A stretch of DNA of 64,000 nt from the NCBI RefSeq assembly GCF_022808955.1, contig NZ_JAKZEY010000001.1, positions 174,483 to 238,482 on the forward strand. The letters run 5' to 3'. A model generated the notes under the pieces. The model was not told the DNA's origin. It was given only the letters and a program-made list of their open reading frames with translations, and made no database searches. Made by a program: the position numbers and the translations under genes. Numbering within the stretch: the first letter of the stretch is position 1; each line of letters starts with the position of its first letter. Positions 8,691 to 18,529 of this stretch are shown here, piece after piece. Source of the DNA: Anaerococcus sp. AGMB09787 (GTDB lineage Bacteria; Bacillota; Clostridia; Tissierellales; Peptoniphilaceae).

Positions 8691-9038
8691 ATGGAAGTTA
8701 AAGCAGAAGCTAAATATCAAAGAATATCTCCTCTTAAAGTCCACTTCATAGCAAGAGAGATCAGGGGCAAGCAAGTTGACGAAGCACTTAACATCTTAAG
8801 ATTTACTAACAAAAAAGGTGCTAGACTTCTTGAAGAAGTACTCAAGAGTGCCATTGCCAATGCTGAAAACAACAATGGACTTGACAGAAATGATCTATAT
8901 GTTAAGAAAGCATACGCTAACGATGCTCCAACAATGAAAAGATACAGACCAAAGGCTAAGGGAGCAGCTTATCCAATATTGAAGAGATCAAGCCATATCG
9001 GTGTAGTGCTACAAGATATAGAAATTACGGAGGAATAA
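8691..9038 (+). CDS. rplV: 50S ribosomal protein L22
   Basis: The 115-residue protein contains [17 protein letters not shown] and the C-terminal tunnel hairpin region ([20 protein letters not shown]). L22 lines the exit tunnel opposite L4, the region affected in some macrolide-resistant strains. The hairpin here looks normal. Confidence 0.98.
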   Translation: MEVKAEAKYQRISPLKVHFIAREIRGKQVDEALNILRFTNKKGARLLEEVLKSAIANAENNNGLDRNDLYVKKAYANDAPTMKRYRPKAKGAAYPILKRSSHIGVVLQDIEITEE

Positions 9039-9039
9039 G

Positions 9040-9765
9040 ATGGGCCAAAAAGTAAACCCAAAGGGATATAGAGTAGGTGTTATCAAGGACTGGGATTCAA
9101 AATGGTTCGCAGACAAGAAAAATTTCTCAGATCTATTAGTAGAAGACTATAACATCAGAAAAATAATCAAAAAAGACATGTATGATGCAGGAATTGCAGA
9201 CATAGAAATTGAAAGAGCAGTAAACAACCTAAAGGTTACTATCTTTACAGGAAAACCTGGTATGGTAATTGGAAAGGGTGGCTCAGGAGTTGAAGAACTA
9301 AAGGCAAAACTTGAAAAAGCTGCCCCAGGTAAGAGGATCATCATCAATGTTGAAGAGATTAAATATCAAGACCTTTCAGCTCAACTAGTTGCAGAAAATA
9401 TTGCAAGCCAACTAGAAAACAGAGTAGCTTTTAGACGTGCTATGAAGCAATCAATCCAAAGAACAATGAGAGCTGGAGCTAAGGGAATCAAGACTATGGT
9501 ATCAGGTAGACTTGGTGGAGCTGATATGGCTAGAAGCGAAGGATATTCTGAAGGTACAATTCCATTACAAACACTAAGAGCAAACATTGACTACGGATTT
9601 GCAGAAGCTGACACAGAATATGGAAAGATCGGTTGTAAAGTTTGGATCTACAAGGGCGAAGTTCTTCCAGGAGAAAAAGCTGAGAGAGAACCGAAAATGA
9701 AACAACCAAGAAACAATAACAGAAGAAGAAGAAATAATAGACGTCCAAATAACAAAAATAAATAA
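9040..9765 (+). CDS. rpsC: 30S ribosomal protein S3
   Basis: The 241-residue protein begins [20 protein letters not shown], has a KH RNA-binding loop ([15 protein letters not shown]) and the C-terminal S3 domain ([17 protein letters not shown]). An Asn/Arg-rich tail of about 20 residues ([18 protein letters not shown]) extends the usual C-terminus. S3 is part of the mRNA entry helicase site. Confidence 0.98.
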   Translation: MGQKVNPKGYRVGVIKDWDSKWFADKKNFSDLLVEDYNIRKIIKKDMYDAGIADIEIERAVNNLKVTIFTGKPGMVIGKGGSGVEELKAKLEKAAPGKRIIINVEEIKYQDLSAQLVAENIASQLENRVAFRRAMKQSIQRTMRAGAKGIKTMVSGRLGGADMARSEGYSEGTIPLQTLRANIDYGFAEADTEYGKIGCKVWIYKGEVLPGEKAEREPKMKQPRNNNRRRRNNRRPNNKNK

Positions 9766-9803
9766 GGATGACACTAGTTTAAAGAATTAGGAGAGAAATT
9801 TTT

Positions 9804-10232
9804 ATGTTAATGCCTAAAAGAGTTAAATATCGTAGACAACATAGAGGCAGAATGAAGGGATTTGCACAAAAGGGCAACCAACTATCATATGGTGAATATG
9901 GATTACAATCACTAGAATCAAGTTGGATGACAGCAAATCAAATCGAGGCTGCACGTCGTGCGATGACAAGATATATCAAAAGAGGCGGAAATATTTGGAT
10001 CAAAGTATTTCCAGACAAGCCAGTTTCAAAGAAACCGGCAGAAGTAAGAATGGGATCTGGTAAAGGTGCTCCAGAATATTGGGTAGCAGTAGTAAAGCCA
10101 GGTAGAGTATTATTTGAGATGAGTGGTGTTAGTGAAGAAGTTGCAAGAGAGGCTATGAGACTTGCTGCACAAAAACTTCCAGTTAAAACTAAATTCATCA
10201 AAAGACTTGAAGTTAACGCTACGGAGGAATAA
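9804..10232 (+). CDS. rplP: 50S ribosomal protein L16
   Basis: The 142-residue protein begins [19 protein letters not shown] and includes [24 protein letters not shown], the L16 pattern. L16 helps position tRNA in the A site. The first ATG is kept because homologues begin ML-x-PKRVKYR and a GGAGAG ribosome site fits it. Confidence 0.97.
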   Translation: MLMPKRVKYRRQHRGRMKGFAQKGNQLSYGEYGLQSLESSWMTANQIEAARRAMTRYIKRGGNIWIKVFPDKPVSKKPAEVRMGSGKGAPEYWVAVVKPGRVLFEMSGVSEEVAREAMRLAAQKLPVKTKFIKRLEVNATEE

Positions 10233-10441
10233 TGATGAGACCAGCAGAAATCAGAAATTTATCAGACCAAGATTTAGATAAAAAATTATATGATTTACAA
10301 AGTGAGCTTTTCAATCTTCGTTTCAGACTTGCAACCGGCCAATTAGAAAATCCGGCTGCCATAGGAAATGTTAAAAAAGACATTGCTAGGGTAAAGACAA
10401 TCCAAACAGAAAGAAAGCTTAATATAAATAGGGAGGCTTAA
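10232..10441 (+). CDS. rpmC: 50S ribosomal protein L29
   Basis: The 69-residue protein ([20 protein letters not shown]) forms the two-helix L29 fold at the tunnel exit. Two adjacent ATG codons (10232 and 10235) follow GGAGGAAT; the second would give the commoner MRPAE start. It overlaps the rplP stop by one base. Confidence 0.96.
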   Translation: MMRPAEIRNLSDQDLDKKLYDLQSELFNLRFRLATGQLENPAAIGNVKKDIARVKTIQTERKLNINREA

Positions 10442-10446
10442 ACTTC

Positions 10447-10707
10447 ATGGAAAGAAATAGAAGAAAAGTAGAAAAAGGAGTTGTAGTATCTGATTCTATG
10501 GATAAAACTATAACAGTTTTAGTAGAAAATAAGATCCAACACCCTGTTTACAAGAAAAGAATCAATAGAAGCAAAAAATACAAAGCTCATGATGAAAACA
10601 ATGAGGCTAAGCTTGGCGATACAGTAGTAATCATGGAAACAAGACCTCTATCAAAGACTAAAAGATGGAGACTAGTACGTATCGATCAAGCAGCAGAAAT
10701 TATCTAA
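10447..10707 (+). CDS. rpsQ: 30S ribosomal protein S17
   Basis: The 86-residue protein has the S17 OB-fold signature ([48 protein letters not shown]). It is a primary 16S rRNA binder. It lies in order between rpmC and rplN. Confidence 0.97.
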   Translation: MERNRRKVEKGVVVSDSMDKTITVLVENKIQHPVYKKRINRSKKYKAHDENNEAKLGDTVVIMETRPLSKTKRWRLVRIDQAAEII

Positions 10708-10725
10708 CAGATATAGGAGATTATT

Positions 10726-11094
10726 ATGATACAACAAGAAACTCGTATGAGAGTTGCAGATAACTCCGGAGCAAGAGAACTATCAGTAATAAAAGTTCTT
10801 GGTGGAGCTGGAAGAAGATATGCTAACATAGGTGATGTGGTAGTTTGTTCAGTAAAAAGTGCAACACCCGGCGGAGCGGTAAAAAAAGGTTCTGTAGTAA
10901 AAGCTGTAATCGTTAGAAGCAAAAGAGGCCTAAAGAGAATAGATGGATCAAAAATATGCTTTGATGAAAATGCAGCAGTAATAGTAAAAGATGATAAGAC
11001 ACCTGTTGGTACAAGAATCTTCGGACCGGTAACAAGAGAGCTAAGATCAGAAGGATTCATGAGAATCATTTCACTTGCACCGGAAGTATTATAG
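10726..11094 (+). CDS. rplN: 50S ribosomal protein L14
   Basis: The 122-residue protein begins [20 protein letters not shown] and contains [20 protein letters not shown]14 forms part of the inter-subunit bridge and the RsfS docking site. Standard length and position. Confidence 0.98.
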   Translation: MIQQETRMRVADNSGARELSVIKVLGGAGRRYANIGDVVVCSVKSATPGGAVKKGSVVKAVIVRSKRGLKRIDGSKICFDENAAVIVKDDKTPVGTRIFGPVTRELRSEGFMRIISLAPEVL

Positions 11095-11103
11095 GAGGAT
11101 TAA

Positions 11104-11412
11104 ATGCATATTAAAAAAGGCGATAAAGTCCAAGTAATATCAGGTGAGTATAAAGGACACGTTGGAGAAGTAATCAAGGCTTTCCCAAAGGAAAATAGAG
11201 TAATAGTTGAAGGTGCAAATATCGGTACTAAACACCAAAAGGCAACTCAAATGGGTGGAGAAAGTGGAAGAATCGAAAGAGAAATGCCACTAGACGCTTC
11301 AAAAGTTCTACTATATTCAGAAGAACTAAGCCGTGGTGTTAGAACTAGAGTAGAAGTTATAGACGGCAAAAAAGTTCGTGTATCAACTAAAAGCGATGAA
11401 AAATTCGACTAG
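11104..11412 (+). CDS. rplX: 50S ribosomal protein L24
   Basis: The 102-residue protein has an N-terminal KOW motif (KKGDKVQVISGEYKGHVGEV). L24 is one of the two initiators of 50S assembly. It is preceded by AGGAGG. Confidence 0.97.
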   Translation: MHIKKGDKVQVISGEYKGHVGEVIKAFPKENRVIVEGANIGTKHQKATQMGGESGRIEREMPLDASKVLLYSEELSRGVRTRVEVIDGKKVRVSTKSDEKFD

Positions 11413-11427
11413 TTCAAAGGAGATATC

Positions 11428-11970
11428 ATGACAAGTAGATTAAAAGAAAAATATAAAAACGAAGTTGTTGGAAAACTAATCGAACAATTTAACTATAAAA
11501 ATGTTATGGAAGTTCCAAAACTTGAAAAAATTGTTATCAACGTTGGTTTGGGAGAAGCAAAAGATAACAAAAATATCTTAAATGCTGCCAAAGAAGAACT
11601 TGCTCTTATAACAGGTCAATATCCAATCGAACTTAAAGCAAAGAAGTCAGTTGCTAACTTCAAACTAAGAGAAGGACAAACAATTGGTACAAAGGTAACA
11701 CTAAGAGGCGAAAAAATGTATGACTTCTTAGATAAGTTAATATCAATATCTCTTCCAAGAGTTAGGGACTTCAGAGGAATCAATCCAAACAGTTTTGATG
11801 GACGTGGAAACTATTCACTAGGTATCAAAGAACAATTGATCTTCCCTGAGATTAAATATGATAATGTAGACTTCCTTCATGGTATGGATATCAGTATAGT
11901 AACAACAGCTAAAACTGACGAAGAAGCAAAAGCATTCTTAACACTATTGGGAATGCCATTTAGAAAGTAA
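11428..11970 (+). CDS. rplE: 50S ribosomal protein L5
   Basis: The 180-residue protein shows the L5 blocks [40 protein letters not shown] and [18 protein letters not shown] (first residue read as L here). L5 binds 5S rRNA and contacts the P-site tRNA. Confidence 0.98.
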   Translation: MTSRLKEKYKNEVVGKLIEQFNYKNVMEVPKLEKIVINVGLGEAKDNKNILNAAKEELALITGQYPIELKAKKSVANFKLREGQTIGTKVTLRGEKMYDFLDKLISISLPRVRDFRGINPNSFDGRGNYSLGIKEQLIFPEIKYDNVDFLHGMDISIVTTAKTDEEAKAFLTLLGMPFRK

Positions 11971-11980
11971 AGGAGCAAAA

Positions 11981-12166
11981 ATGGCTAAGAAGTCACTAAA
12001 AGCTAAACAACAAAGAAAACAAAAATTCTCAACCAGAGAATACAATAGATGTAAACTTTGTGGAAGACCACACGGCTACTTGAAAAAATATGGAATCTGC
12101 CGTATTTGCTTTAGAGAACTTGCAAATGAAGGTAAAATTCCAGGAGTTAAAAAAGCAAGCTGGTAA
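11981..12166 (+). CDS. rpsZ: 30S ribosomal protein S14, zinc-binding type Z
   Basis: The 61-residue protein is the short zinc form: Cys24-x2-Cys27 (CKLCGRP) and Cys40-x2-Cys43 (CRICFRE). Many Firmicutes carry this form together with a longer zinc-free paralogue used under zinc limitation; no second copy lies in this window. Confidence 0.97.
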   Translation: MAKKSLKAKQQRKQKFSTREYNRCKLCGRPHGYLKKYGICRICFRELANEGKIPGVKKASW

Positions 12167-12182
12167 TTAAGGGGGAAATATT

Positions 12183-12578
12183 ATGATGACAGATCCAATT
12201 GCGGATATGCTAACAAGAATTAGAAATGCAAATAAGGCAAACCATACAAAAATTAGCCTACCATCTTCTAATGAGAAAAAAGCTATTGCCCAAATTCTGC
12301 TTGATGAAGGCTTCATTTCTGGATTTGATGTAGAAGAAGACGGCAAACAAGGCATACTTACAATAGATTTAAAAGTTACTGAGAGTGGTGAAAAAGTAAT
12401 TACAGGACTTAGAAGAATTTCTAAACCAGGACTTAGAGTTTACGTTAAAGCAAATGAAGTACCAAAGGTATTAGACGGACTTGGAACTGCGATTATTTCA
12501 ACATCAAAAGGACTATTAACTGACCGCGCTGCAAGAAGTGAAAATGTGGGTGGCGAAGTTATTTGTTACGTATGGTAA
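12183..12578 (+). CDS. rpsH: 30S ribosomal protein S8
   Basis: The 131-residue protein begins [17 protein letters not shown] and ends with the S8 block [21 protein letters not shown]8 can regulate the spc operon in E. coli; no obvious matching site is seen here. The first or second Met could be used. Confidence 0.98.
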   Translation: MMTDPIADMLTRIRNANKANHTKISLPSSNEKKAIAQILLDEGFISGFDVEEDGKQGILTIDLKVTESGEKVITGLRRISKPGLRVYVKANEVPKVLDGLGTAIISTSKGLLTDRAARSENVGGEVICYVW

Positions 12579-12588
12579 GGAGTTATAA

Positions 12589-13128
12589 ATGTCAAGAATA
12601 GGAAAACTTCCAATTGAAATACCTTCTGGAGTAACAGTACAAATAGACGGTCTAAAGGTAAGCGTTAAGGGACCAAAGGGAGAAGACAGCCTAAGGGTTT
12701 CAAAAAATGTAGAATTAGAGTTAAATGATAATGAACTTTTAGTAAAGATTCCAGAAAACTATACAAAAGCTCAAAACATTGACCATGGTCTATATAGATC
12801 ACTAATTAATAATATAGTAATTGGTGTATCAGAAGGATATAGTAAGACACTTCAAATCGAAGGTACTGGATATAGAGCATCAAAACAAGGTAAAAACCTA
12901 GTAATGAACCTAGGATATTCACACCAAGTTACAATGGCAGATCCAGAAGGAATCGAGGTTGAAGTACCAAATGATAGAACAATAGTAGTTAAGGGAATTA
13001 ACAAACAATTAGTTGGTCAACATGCTGCAAACATCAGAAACTGGAGAAAACCTGAACCATACAAGGGTAAGGGTATCAGATATGAAAACGAGCATGTAAG
13101 ACGTAAAGAAGGTAAAACAGGTAAGTAG
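12589..13128 (+). CDS. rplF: 50S ribosomal protein L6
   Basis: The 179-residue protein has two repeated alpha/beta domains and the C-terminal signature PEPYKGKGIRYENEHVRRKEG. L6 lies near the sarcin-ricin loop. It follows rpsH by 10 nt. Confidence 0.98.
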   Translation: MSRIGKLPIEIPSGVTVQIDGLKVSVKGPKGEDSLRVSKNVELELNDNELLVKIPENYTKAQNIDHGLYRSLINNIVIGVSEGYSKTLQIEGTGYRASKQGKNLVMNLGYSHQVTMADPEGIEVEVPNDRTIVVKGINKQLVGQHAANIRNWRKPEPYKGKGIRYENEHVRRKEGKTGK

Positions 13129-13138
13129 GAGATAGTAA

Positions 13139-13504
13139 ATGGCTAAGAAAAACAAAAGAGATAGACTATTAACTCGTAAAAAGAGAGTTAGAGCTAAAAT
13201 AAGCGGAACTCCTCAAAAACCAAGACTAAGCGTTTTTAAATCAAACACAAACATCTACGCACAACTTATCGATGATGTAAACGGAGTAACACTTGCTAGT
13301 GCAAACACCCTACAAGATAAGGTAAATGGTGGAGAAAAATTAAGCGCAAATGTTGAAGCTGCTCAAAAAGTTGGACAAGCAATCGCTAAAGAAGGACTTG
13401 AAAAGGGTATTGAAGAAGTAGTATTTGATAGAAACGGATACCTATACCACGGAAAAGTACAAGCTTTGGCTGATGCAGCTAGAGAAGCTGGTCTTAAATT
13501 TTAG
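13139..13504 (+). CDS. rplR: 50S ribosomal protein L18
   Basis: The 121-residue protein has a basic N-terminus and the L18 core [19 protein letters not shown] and [20 protein letters not shown]. It binds 5S rRNA with L5 and L25. Confidence 0.97.
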   Translation: MAKKNKRDRLLTRKKRVRAKISGTPQKPRLSVFKSNTNIYAQLIDDVNGVTLASANTLQDKVNGGEKLSANVEAAQKVGQAIAKEGLEKGIEEVVFDRNGYLYHGKVQALADAAREAGLKF

Positions 13505-13519
13505 TTGGGGAGGTTATAG

Positions 13520-14029
13520 ATGGAATATTTATTAAGAAGTGAAGTAGAAAAACTAAACCTCGAAGATAGTGTAGTAGCTATAAACAGAGTTGCGAAAACT
13601 GTAAAAGGTGGACGTAACATGAGATTTTCAGCCCTAGTGGTTGTTGGAAACTCAGAAGGTGTTGTTGGAATCGGAACAGGAAAGGCTACAGAAGTACCTG
13701 AAGCTATAAGAAAAGCAACAGAAGATGCTAAAAAACATATGGTAAGAGTACCAATAGTTGGAACAACTGTTCCTCACAGAATCACAGGACATAAGGGAAG
13801 CGGTCATGTTCTTCTAATGCCTGCTACAGAGGGTACAGGAATTATAGCTGGTGGTCCAGTACGTGCTATATGCGAACTAGCAGGATTCAAAGATATTAGA
13901 GCAAAGAATCTTGGATCAAACAACCCAAGAAATATAATAAATGCAGTGATGAACGCATTTACAAATATGAAAACTGTTGAGGAAGTTGCAAAACTTCGTG
14001 GTAAATCGGTAGAAGAATTCGATTATTAA
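13520..14029 (+). CDS. rpsE: 30S ribosomal protein S5
   Basis: The 169-residue protein has an N-terminal dsRNA-binding-like domain ([16 protein letters not shown]) and a C-terminal domain with [20 protein letters not shown]. It helps form the mRNA entry channel. The usual long N-terminal tail is short here. Confidence 0.98.
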   Translation: MEYLLRSEVEKLNLEDSVVAINRVAKTVKGGRNMRFSALVVVGNSEGVVGIGTGKATEVPEAIRKATEDAKKHMVRVPIVGTTVPHRITGHKGSGHVLLMPATEGTGIIAGGPVRAICELAGFKDIRAKNLGSNNPRNIINAVMNAFTNMKTVEEVAKLRGKSVEEFDY

Positions 14030-14040
14030 GGAGAGTAATG

Positions 14041-14223
14041 ATGGCAAAGATTGAAATCACATTAAAAAGATCTTTTATCGGTAGAAAAGATGATCAAATC
14101 GCAACAGCAAAAGCTCTTGGCCTAAGAAAAATCGGTCAAAAAGTAGAAAAAGAAGACAGCGAAGCAATCAGAGGAATGATCAAGAAAATTTCCTTTATGG
14201 TTGATGTAAACGAACTAGACTAA
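14041..14223 (+). CDS. rpmD: 50S ribosomal protein L30
   Basis: The 60-residue protein [20 protein letters not shown] fits L30. Two ATG codons are adjacent (14038 and 14041); the second gives the family-typical MAKI start and better spacing to AAGGAGAG. Confidence 0.96.
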   Translation: MAKIEITLKRSFIGRKDDQIATAKALGLRKIGQKVEKEDSEAIRGMIKKISFMVDVNELD

Positions 14224-14233
14224 GAGGTGTAAG

Positions 14234-14713
14234 ATGAAATTACATGATTTACAACCTAAAGTAGCTTTAAAAAAGCCAAAGAGAAAAGGTAGAGGTCCAG
14301 GAAGCGGAAACGGTACAAGAGCCGGCCGTGGACAAGACGGACAAAACTCAAGAAGTGGTGGAGGTACAAGACCAGGATTCGAAGGTGGTCAAATGCCTTT
14401 ATATAGAAGACTACCTAAGAGAGGATTCAAAAATTTCAATAGAAAATACTACGAAACATTAAATGTTTGTGATTTGGAAATCTTTGAAGAAGGTAGTGAA
14501 ATAACACCAGAACTATTATTTGAAAACAAGATCCTAAACAAAAACAAGGCAAAAGCTGGAGTTAAAATTTTAGGAGATGGAGAACTTAACAAAAAATATA
14601 CAGTAAAAGCTCATAAATTCACAAAGTCAGCTGTTGAAAAAATAGAAGCAGCAGGCGGTAGCGTAGAAGTAATCGAAACAAAAAAATGGGTAAAACCAGA
14701 TAAAAAAAACTGA
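14234..14713 (+). CDS. rplO: 50S ribosomal protein L15
   Basis: The 159-residue protein has the glycine/arginine-rich N-terminal tail ([19 protein letters not shown] and [19 protein letters not shown]). L15 is a late 50S assembly protein. The C-terminal about 15 residues are lysine-rich. Confidence 0.97.
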   Translation: MKLHDLQPKVALKKPKRKGRGPGSGNGTRAGRGQDGQNSRSGGGTRPGFEGGQMPLYRRLPKRGFKNFNRKYYETLNVCDLEIFEEGSEITPELLFENKILNKNKAKAGVKILGDGELNKKYTVKAHKFTKSAVEKIEAAGGSVEVIETKKWVKPDKKN

Positions 14714-14726
14714 ATTAAGGTGAGCC

Positions 14727-16001
14727 ATGCTAGAAACAATTAAAAAGGCAGCAAAGGAAAAGGAAGTAAGAAAGAGATTTTACTTTACTATTCTAATGCT
14801 AGTAGTATATAGATTAGGAAATAATATTCCGATACCATTTATTGATACTCAAGCCCTAGCAAATGCATATCAAAATATTGAGGGAACCTTGGTTGACTAC
14901 CTAAATATGCTAACTGGTGGTGGTCTATCAACCCTTTCAATATTTGCCCTAGGAATCCAACCTTACATTACATCTTCAATTGTAATGCAGTTACTTACTG
15001 TTGTAATTCCGAGACTTGAAGAATTATCAAGAGAAGGTGAACAAGGTAGACGACAAATTCAAAGATATACAAGATATGTTACAATAGCCCTTGCTATCTT
15101 CCAAGCAGTAGCAATAACCAACGGTCTATATGGAGCAGCTCTATCAAATGCTACACTTTTCCAAAAGATTGTAATGAACATTGTGCTAATTGGTGGAACA
15201 ATGCTAGTAACATGGATGGGTGAAACCATAACTGAGAAAGGACTTGGTAATGGTACATCACTTATCATCTTTATGGGAATTATAGCATCATTCCCTAAAA
15301 CAATAGCTAGGTGGAAGACTGGAGTCCACTACAATACAACTAGCCTATTAGCAATAGCAATCATGGCACTAATAATAGTAGCTATAGTTGTAGCGGTAGT
15401 ATTTATATCAGAAGGCGAAAGAAAGATACCAATCCAATATGCAAAAAGAGTAGTTGGAAGAAAAATGTACGGTGGCCAATCAACTCATATTCCAATTAAG
15501 GTAAATATGAGTGGAGTAATGCCAATAGTATTTGCATCAGCGGTACTTGCTATTCCATCAACAATTTCATTGTTCTTTGGTGGAAATGGTAAAGGATCTG
15601 TGATGACATTCTTTAACGATACTACCTTTGGTTTTATCTTATATTTAATAATACAAAGTGTATTGATATTAGTATTTGCATACTTCTATAATCAAATCCA
15701 ATTTAACACTGTTGAATATGCTAAGCAACTACAACAAAACGGTGGTTTTGTTCCAGGAATAAGATCAGGTAAGCCAACCAGCGAATTCTTAGCAAATGTA
15801 TCAACAAAGATTACATTTATAGGATCCATTGCCCTTGCCTTACTAACAATTATTCCTTCAATTGCATCAAGACTATTAAGCCTTGACATATCATTCGGTG
15901 GTTCATCAGTGATCATCGTAGTAGGTGTAATAATTGAAACTATTAAACAACTTGAAGCGATGATGACAATGAAGCAATATAAAGGATTCTTAAATAGGTA
16001 G
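14727..16001 (+). CDS. secY: Protein translocase subunit SecY
   Basis: The 424-residue integral membrane protein has about ten hydrophobic segments and the family blocks YRLGNNIPIPFID, LGIQPYITSSIVMQL, GNGTSLIIFMGI and the cytoplasmic ribosome-binding loops (RKIPIQYAKRVVGRKMYGG; NGGFVPGIRSGKPT). It is the core of the SecYEG channel that exports proteins and inserts membrane proteins. It starts 14 nt after rplO and is followed 4 nt later by adk. Confidence 0.98.
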   Translation: MLETIKKAAKEKEVRKRFYFTILMLVVYRLGNNIPIPFIDTQALANAYQNIEGTLVDYLNMLTGGGLSTLSIFALGIQPYITSSIVMQLLTVVIPRLEELSREGEQGRRQIQRYTRYVTIALAIFQAVAITNGLYGAALSNATLFQKIVMNIVLIGGTMLVTWMGETITEKGLGNGTSLIIFMGIIASFPKTIARWKTGVHYNTTSLLAIAIMALIIVAIVVAVVFISEGERKIPIQYAKRVVGRKMYGGQSTHIPIKVNMSGVMPIVFASAVLAIPSTISLFFGGNGKGSVMTFFNDTTFGFILYLIIQSVLILVFAYFYNQIQFNTVEYAKQLQQNGGFVPGIRSGKPTSEFLANVSTKITFIGSIALALLTIIPSIASRLLSLDISFGGSSVIIVVGVIIETIKQLEAMMTMKQYKGFLNR

Positions 16002-16005
16002 GATA

Positions 16006-16662
16006 ATGAATATTATTTTATTAGGCCCTCCTGGAGCTGGGAAGGGTACACTAGCAAATAAAATCAAAGAAAACAAAAATGCTGTTCAAATTGCAACCGG
16101 AGATATCTTCAGATATAACATCTCAAATGAAACTGAACTTGGCCTAAGGGCTAAAGAATATATGGACAAGGGAGATTTGGTACCGGATGAGCTTACAGTT
16201 GATCTGGTATGGGATGCGTTTGACAAAATAGAAAAAAATAATAGTCAGGACAATATTGTACTATTTGATGGTTTTCCAAGAACAATTGACCAAGCCAGTG
16301 CCTTAGATAAAGGCATGGAAGAAAGAGGTCAGCAAATCGACCATGTTGTATATTTTGATATAGACGAAGAGATTCTTATCCATAGAATAACTGGAAGGAG
16401 AGTATGCCCAAACTGTGGAGCCACCTTCCACATCGAAAATAATCCTCCAAAACTTGAAGGTATTTGCGATGTATGTGGAACTAAGCTTATTCAAAGAAAT
16501 GACGATAATGAAGAAACTGTAAAAAACAGGATCGACATTTACAAGAGTCAAACATCCGTACTTATTGATTATTACAAGGATAAAGGTATATTAATAAGTA
16601 TTGACGGCGCAAATTCTCCTGAAGAAGTTTTCGAAGAATTTTGTGATAAATTAGGAGTTTAA
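16006..16662 (+). CDS. adk: Adenylate kinase, zinc-type
   Basis: The 218-residue enzyme interconverts AMP, ADP and ATP. It shows the P-loop GPPGAGKGT (residues 7-15), the FDGFPRT motif, and a LID domain with four cysteines (CPNCG and CDVCG), which bind a structural zinc in Gram-positive enzymes. The order secY-adk is conserved, but the map gene that normally follows adk is absent here; a 130-bp gap leads to infA instead. Confidence 0.97.
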   Translation: MNIILLGPPGAGKGTLANKIKENKNAVQIATGDIFRYNISNETELGLRAKEYMDKGDLVPDELTVDLVWDAFDKIEKNNSQDNIVLFDGFPRTIDQASALDKGMEERGQQIDHVVYFDIDEEILIHRITGRRVCPNCGATFHIENNPPKLEGICDVCGTKLIQRNDDNEETVKNRIDIYKSQTSVLIDYYKDKGILISIDGANSPEEVFEEFCDKLGV

Positions 16663-16792
16663 TTCTAATTTATGAAGATAAAAATACTGCGATAGAATCT
16701 TAACAGATTATATTTGTAGGTCATGTTGATATAAGACAATTTAAAAAATGGCGTTCAATAGACAAAAATTATAAAAAGGAGGGGTTCTATCG

Positions 16793-17011
16793 ATGTCAAA
16801 AAAAGATGCTATAGAAGTTACAGGAGTTGTTGTTGAAGCACTGCCAAATGCAATTTTTAAAGTAGAGCTTGAAAATGGTCATCAAATCCAAGCCCATATT
16901 TCAGGCAAGCTTCGTATGAACAGCATTAGGATACTAGAAGGAGATAGAGTAACTGTAGAACTATCTCCATATGATCTTAGCCAAGGTAGAATAACCTGGA
17001 GAAAGAAGTAG
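16793..17011 (+). CDS. infA: Translation initiation factor IF-1
   Basis: The 72-residue OB-fold protein has [20 protein letters not shown] and [21 protein letters not shown], the IF-1 signature. It blocks the A site during initiation. AGGAGGGG precedes it. The 130-bp gap upstream has no clear promoter consensus that I can defend. Confidence 0.97.
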   Translation: MSKKDAIEVTGVVVEALPNAIFKVELENGHQIQAHISGKLRMNSIRILEGDRVTVELSPYDLSQGRITWRKK

Positions 17012-17018
17012 GAGAAAT

Positions 17019-17132
17019 ATGAAAGTTAGAGCATCAGTTAAAAAAATGTGTGATAAATGCAAAATTATCAAAAGAAATGGTAAAGTAATGGTAATTTGCG
17101 AAAATCCAAAACATAAACAAAGACAAGGTTAG
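17019..17132 (+). CDS. rpmJ: 50S ribosomal protein L36
   Basis: This 37-residue gene is [20 protein letters not shown] followed by [17 protein letters not shown]. The zinc ligands Cys11, Cys14, Cys27 and His32 are all present, so it is the zinc-containing form. GGAGAA lies 4 nt before the ATG. It fills the gap between infA and rpsM. Confidence 0.97.
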   Translation: MKVRASVKKMCDKCKIIKRNGKVMVICENPKHKQRQG

Positions 17133-17143
17133 AGGAGGGTTAA

Positions 17144-17488
17144 ATGCCAAGAATAGCTGGTATAGATTTACCTAGAGAAAAAAGAGCAGAGATCGGCCTT
17201 ACTTATATCTATGGAATAGGTCGTTCAACTGCAAATGAAATACTAAAAAACACAGGAATCAACCCTGATACAAAAATGAAAGATCTTACAGAAGATGAAC
17301 TAGGTAAGATTCGTGATGAACTAAACAAATACACCATAGAAGGTGACCTAAGACGTGAAGTATCAATGAACATCAGAGCTCTTAGAGAAATCGGATCATA
17401 CAGAGGACTTAGACACAAAAACAATCTTCCAGTAAGAGGACAAAACACAAAGAACAATGCTAGAACCAGAAAGAGCAGAAAGGGTTAA
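17144..17488 (+). CDS. rpsM: 30S ribosomal protein S13
   Basis: The 114-residue protein begins [19 protein letters not shown] and ends with the basic tail [16 protein letters not shown]. The helix-two-turn-helix region and tail contact 16S rRNA and tRNAs. Normal length. Confidence 0.98.
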   Translation: MPRIAGIDLPREKRAEIGLTYIYGIGRSTANEILKNTGINPDTKMKDLTEDELGKIRDELNKYTIEGDLRREVSMNIRALREIGSYRGLRHKNNLPVRGQNTKNNARTRKSRKG

Positions 17489-17496
17489 GGTAGTAA

Positions 17497-17892
17497 ATGG
17501 CACAAAAAGGAAAAAGCACTTCTAGAAGAAGAAGAGTTAAGAAAAATGTTGAACGTGGCCAAGCTCACATTAACTCAACATTTAACAATACAATGGTTAC
17601 ACTAACAGACATGAAAGGAAATGCAATATCTTGGGCATCTGCAGGACAACTAGGTTTTAGAGGTAGCAGAAAGTCAACTCCATTCGCAGCAAGCGAAGCT
17701 GCAGAAGAAGCTGCAAAAAAAGCTATCGACCAAGGACTAAAAACTGTAGAAGTATACGTAAAGGGACCTGGTTCAGGAAGAGAATCAGCTATCAGAAGTC
17801 TACAAGCTGCAGGACTAGAAGTTACAATGATCAAAGACGTAACACCTATTCCACACAACGGATGTAGACCACCAAAGAGAAGAAGAGTTTAA
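17497..17892 (+). CDS. rpsK: 30S ribosomal protein S11
   Basis: The 131-residue protein has [18 protein letters not shown] and the conserved C-terminus [17 protein letters not shown]. It forms part of the 30S platform near the E-site mRNA. Confidence 0.98.
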   Translation: MAQKGKSTSRRRRVKKNVERGQAHINSTFNNTMVTLTDMKGNAISWASAGQLGFRGSRKSTPFAASEAAEEAAKKAIDQGLKTVEVYVKGPGSGRESAIRSLQAAGLEVTMIKDVTPIPHNGCRPPKRRRV

Positions 17893-17904
17893 TAAGGAGA
17901 GATT

Positions 17905-18498
17905 ATGGCAGTATCAAAAGATCCAGTATACAAAAAAGCAAGAGCTTTAGGAATTTCTCCAGCCTACCTAGGTTATACAGGAGAGAGCAAGAGAGCTCTT
18001 CCAAACAGAAGGGCAAAACTTTCTGAATACGGCTTACAACAAAGAGAAAAACAAAAAGCTAAATTCATCTACGGAGTAAGCGAAAAACAATTTAGAGGTT
18101 ACTACGACAAGGCAACAAAAATGAGGGGTCAAACAGGTGAGCAACTTATAATCCTTTGCGAAAGAAGACTAGATAACATTGCTTTTAGATCAGGTCTTGC
18201 TAGAACAAGAAGAGAAGCTCGTCAAATAGTAACTCATGGACACCTAACAGTAAATGGTAAACAAGTAGACATCCCATCATACCTAATAGAAGAGGGAGAT
18301 GTAATAGAAGTACGTGAAAAATCAAAAACTAGCCCACTATTCAAAGCTATCAAAGAAGTAAATGCTTCATTTGGCGTTGTTGAATGGTTAAGTACAGATT
18401 TAGAAAAGCTAAAAGTAACAGTAGATAGATTCCCAACTAGAGAAGATATCGACATTCCTGTTGAAGAACGTATGATCGTTGAGTTCTACTCTAATTAG
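17905..18498 (+). CDS. rpsD: 30S ribosomal protein S4
   Basis: The 197-residue protein has the S4 RNA-binding domain (CERRLDNIAFRSGLARTRRE, VTHGHLTVNGKQVDIPSYLI). The N-terminal zinc cysteines found in some S4 proteins are absent. S4 nucleates 30S assembly. It lies inside the alpha operon between rpsK and rpoA. Confidence 0.98.
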   Translation: MAVSKDPVYKKARALGISPAYLGYTGESKRALPNRRAKLSEYGLQQREKQKAKFIYGVSEKQFRGYYDKATKMRGQTGEQLIILCERRLDNIAFRSGLARTRREARQIVTHGHLTVNGKQVDIPSYLIEEGDVIEVREKSKTSPLFKAIKEVNASFGVVEWLSTDLEKLKVTVDRFPTREDIDIPVEERMIVEFYSN

Positions 18499-18529
18499 GT
18501 AGAAACTAAGTTAGAACTAAGGAGTTACC

